From NCBI GenBank assembly GCA_020441905.1, contig JAGRLG010000031.1, forward strand, positions 1 through 64,000: a DNA stretch of 64,000 bases, given 5' to 3'. Under the pieces are notes generated by a model. It ran no database searches and was not told where the DNA came from. It worked only from the letters and a program-made list of their open reading frames with translations. Positions 61,929 through 64,000 of the stretch are shown piece after piece. Position numbers and translations under genes: made by a program. The stretch is from Rhodobiaceae bacterium (GTDB taxonomy: Bacteria > Pseudomonadota > Alphaproteobacteria > Rhizobiales > NORP267). Position 1 is the stretch's first letter. Each line of letters begins with the position of its first letter.

Positions 61929-62795
61929 TCAATGCTGGCAGCGCGGGCAATAGAAACTCGACCTGCCGTTCTGGATCAGGCGCTTGATCGTCCCCGGGCA
62001 GCCGGCGCGCCGGCAAGGCTCGCCGCCGCGTCCATAGACCTTGAAACTGTGCTGGAAATAGCCCAGCGTGCCATCGGTCCGGGCGTGGTCGCGCAGGCTC
62101 GATCCGCCGGCGGCAATGGCGCTCAGCAGGACCTCGCGCACCGCCGCCGCCAGTTTTTCGCAAGCCGCCGCGCCCTGCCGTTTGCCGGCGCCCAGGCTCG
62201 CCGCCTCGCGCGTCGGCGCCAGCCCGGCGGCGTGCAGCGCTTCGCTGACATATATATTGCCGAGCCCGGCCACCACATGCTGGTCGAGCAGCGCCGCCTT
62301 GAGGCTGGTGCGCCGGCCCGCCAGCGCCGCGCCCAGATGGCCGGCGTTGAACTCATTGCCCAGCGGCTCAGGGCCCATGCGCGCCAGCAGCGGATGGCTC
62401 GCCAGCCCGGCGGCGGACGCCAGGGTCATGAGGCCGAAACGGCGCGGGTCGGCATAGCGGATCTCGGTGCCGTCGACGAGGTGGAACACGACATGGGTGT
62501 GGCGCGCCGCGGCGCCGTTGCCGGTCCCATGCGCCTCAGCGCCGCCGAGCACCAGGAACGACCCCGACATGCCAAGATGGATGATCAGGGCCTCTTGGCT
62601 GTCGAGCATGGCGATCAGGAACTTGCCTTGGCGGGCCAGGCTCTCAACGGTGCGCCCGGCCAGGCGCGCGGCAAAATTCTCAGGATAGGGCAGGCGAAGC
62701 CGCTTCTCGCCAACGCGCACCTGCGTGATCGGCGTCCCGACCAGCACCGGCTCCAGGCCGCGCCTCACCGTTTCGACCTCCGGCAGCTCGGGCAT
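61929..62795 (-). CDS. mutM: Formamidopyrimidine-DNA glycosylase
   Basis: A 288-residue Fpg/MutM removing 8-oxoguanine. After Met removal the catalytic Pro and Glu lead the chain (MPELPEVETVRRGL); the beta-elimination Lys is in EKRLRLP, the helix-two-turn-helix motif is VVAGLGNIYVSEAL, and the C-terminal zinc finger is CRRAGCPG...YCPRCQ. The frame is open to 63008, but ATG 62795 is required for the catalytic N-terminal Pro. It diverges from ubiE. Confidence 0.97.
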   Translation of the reverse strand: MPELPEVETVRRGLEPVLVGTPITQVRVGEKRLRLPYPENFAARLAGRTVESLARQGKFLIAMLDSQEALIIHLGMSGSFLVLGGAEAHGTGNGAAARHTHVVFHLVDGTEIRYADPRRFGLMTLASAAGLASHPLLARMGPEPLGNEFNAGHLGAALAGRRTSLKAALLDQHVVAGLGNIYVSEALHAAGLAPTREAASLGAGKRQGAAACEKLAAAVREVLLSAIAAGGSSLRDHARTDGTLGYFQHSFKVYGRGGEPCRRAGCPGTIKRLIQNGRSSFYCPRCQH

Positions 62796-62940
62796 CGCCA
62801 ATTGACCTTCCGCATCCATTTTCACTATCTGCGGCAACGACCATAGCGTCCGCTGGAACCCTGCGCTATGGTCCCGCCGCGCAGGCGGCGTTCGGCCAAA
62901 ATAGGGCCTGCCGGCCGGGCGGCGCCACGAGAGAACAGCG

Positions 62941-63711
62941 GTGACGATGAACAAGGACGACAGCACCACCACCCATTTCGGGTTCCGCTCCGTCGGAACC
63001 GAGGCCAAGCAGGGTCTTGTCGATCAGGTCTTTGCCAGCGTTGCCGGGCGCTACGACCTGATGAACGACCTGATGTCGGGCGGGCTGCACCGGCTTTGGA
63101 AGGATGCCGCCGTCACCTGGCTCGATCCTCCCACCGGAGCGCGCCCCTTCCATCTGCTCGATGTTGCTGGCGGCACCGGCGATATCGCGATGCGGGTCCT
63201 GGATGCCAGCGGTCCCGGCGCCCGCGTCACGGTGTTCGACATCAATGAGCACATGCTGCGCGAGGGCGAAAAGAAGGCGCGCCGCCGGCCCCGCGCCGGT
63301 GATCTCGAATTCGTGCAGGGAAATGCCGAAAGCCTGCCTTTCGAATCCGCCAGTTTCGATGCCTATACCATCGCCTTCGGCATCCGCAACGTGCCGCGCA
63401 TCGACCGTGCCCTCGCCGAGGCCTACCGGGTCCTGCGCCCCGGCGGGCGCTTCCTCTGTCTAGAGTTCTCCGACGTCACCGTGCCAATGCTCGACCGTCT
63501 TTACGATCTTTATTCCTTCAATGCCATTCCGGCCATCGGCAAGGTCGTGACCGGCGATGCCGATTCGTACCGCTATCTGGTCGAGTCGATCCGCCGCTTT
63601 CCCGACCAGGAGAGATTTGCCGGCATGATTCGCGATGCCGGATTCTCGCGTGTGCGCTACCGCAACCTGTCCGGGGGCATCGCCGCCATTCATTCCGCCT
63701 GGCGCATCTAG
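62941..63711 (+). CDS. ubiE: Ubiquinone/menaquinone C-methyltransferase UbiE
   Basis: A 256-residue SAM methyltransferase of quinone biosynthesis. Motif I is [15 protein letters not shown]; the UbiE signatures [17 protein letters not shown] and [29 protein letters not shown] are present, as is the C-terminal [15 protein letters not shown] 62941 has GAGAGA at good spacing; ATG 62947 in the same frame is the alternative. ubiB follows after 18 bp, so the two form an operon. Confidence 0.97.
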   Translation: MTMNKDDSTTTHFGFRSVGTEAKQGLVDQVFASVAGRYDLMNDLMSGGLHRLWKDAAVTWLDPPTGARPFHLLDVAGGTGDIAMRVLDASGPGARVTVFDINEHMLREGEKKARRRPRAGDLEFVQGNAESLPFESASFDAYTIAFGIRNVPRIDRALAEAYRVLRPGGRFLCLEFSDVTVPMLDRLYDLYSFNAIPAIGKVVTGDADSYRYLVESIRRFPDQERFAGMIRDAGFSRVRYRNLSGGIAAIHSAWRI

Positions 63712-63729
63712 GCAGGTGGGCGCAACACG

Positions 63730-64000
63730 ATGATAAATGCGCTGACCCAGACCCTGCGTCTCGCCCGTGTCGCCATCGTGCTGGCGCGCCATGGCGCCCT
63801 CGACAGCGCCCTGCCGGGCGCCCTGCCGGCGCCGGCGCGCGGCGCCCTGTTTCTCTTGCGGCCCCTCTTTGCCCGCCGCCTTGGCGCCGCGCGGGACGAC
63901 GCCGAGAGGGGCAGGCGCCTGTGCGCCGCCATCGCCACCCTGGGCCCCAGCTACATCAAGCTCGGCCAGTTTCTCGCCACCCGGGCCGACATCATCGGCA
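63730..64000 (+). CDS. ubiB: UbiB family atypical kinase, N-terminal part (runs off right edge)
   Basis: The plus strand is open from ATG 63730 to the edge (90 codons). The end reads LGPSYIKLGQFLATRAD, which contains the invariant KxGQ motif of the UbiB/ADCK/ABC1 family, needed for coenzyme Q synthesis. An Ala/Leu/Arg-rich N-terminus precedes it. It directly follows ubiE, the standard order. The rest lies outside the window. Confidence 0.9.
   Translation, partial: MINALTQTLRLARVAIVLARHGALDSALPGALPAPARGALFLLRPLFARRLGAARDDAERGRRLCAAIATLGPSYIKLGQFLATRADIIG

Overview
This window reads as chromosomal DNA of a GC-rich alphaproteobacterium, close to the replication origin. The evidence is the contiguous dnaA-dnaN-recF-gyrB block, the rpsT / enoyl-CoA hydratase / mutM / ubiE / ubiB neighbourhood, a RegB/RegA (ActS/ActR) redox two-component pair, an MmcB-type protein, a perfect TTAA-N7-TTAA CtrA box and a cluster of GANTC (CcrM) sites. 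Codon use is strongly GC3-biased throughout, so long antisense open frames are common and were discounted.

Layout. 0-6.3 kb: the N-terminus of a disordered, RTX-like type I secretion substrate (minus strand, running off the left edge), facing a very large ABC exporter in which two transporter halves are fused, and its HlyD-type adaptor. 6.3-14.5 kb: a fumarylacetoacetate-hydrolase-family gene, a HisC-type aminotransferase, a TrpB2-type tryptophan synthase beta chain, a fused indolepyruvate ferredoxin oxidoreductase and a divergent Lrp/AsnC regulator, together a plausible aromatic amino acid module. 14.5-27.9 kb: a tight ten-gene minus-strand operon: acyl-CoA synthetase, HyuA, HyuB, acyl-CoA dehydrogenase, split B12 mutase (small, large), three-subunit molybdenum hydroxylase and a class III CoA-transferase. 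A divergent TetR gene and overlapping palindromes lie at its head. I do not recognise the pathway as a whole. 29.1-35.5 kb: a DASS-type transporter, an IclR regulator with a dense operator region, an unusual reductive-dehalogenase-like protein with a duplicated domain, and an Old Yellow Enzyme family oxidoreductase. 35.5-42.2 kb: a 2-aminobenzoyl-CoA / salicylyl-CoA monooxygenase-reductase with MarR, aryl-CoA ligase, RidA and a ThDP enzyme. 42.2-50.2 kb: mmcB, regA, regB, an ABC-2 exporter pair, phaZ, a YgjP-type metallopeptidase and a Bcr/CflA-type efflux pump. 50.2-64 kb: a PBP1A gene with a CtrA box, then gyrB, recF, dnaN, dnaA and a rhodanese gene, an AT-rich gene-free segment that is my best candidate for oriC, then rpsT, an enoyl-CoA hydratase gene, mutM, ubiE and the start of ubiB.

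How the genes fit together. Most of the left two thirds is catabolic and CoA-ester centred, with separate local regulators (Lrp, TetR, IclR, MarR) beside separate gene sets, consistent with a metabolically versatile aerobe that uses aromatic or xenobiotic acids and stores polyhydroxyalkanoate. RegB/RegA would add redox control. The most novel-looking items are the ten-gene operon, the duplicated reductive-dehalogenase-like protein and the fused exporter whose two nucleotide-binding domains are degenerate in different ways.
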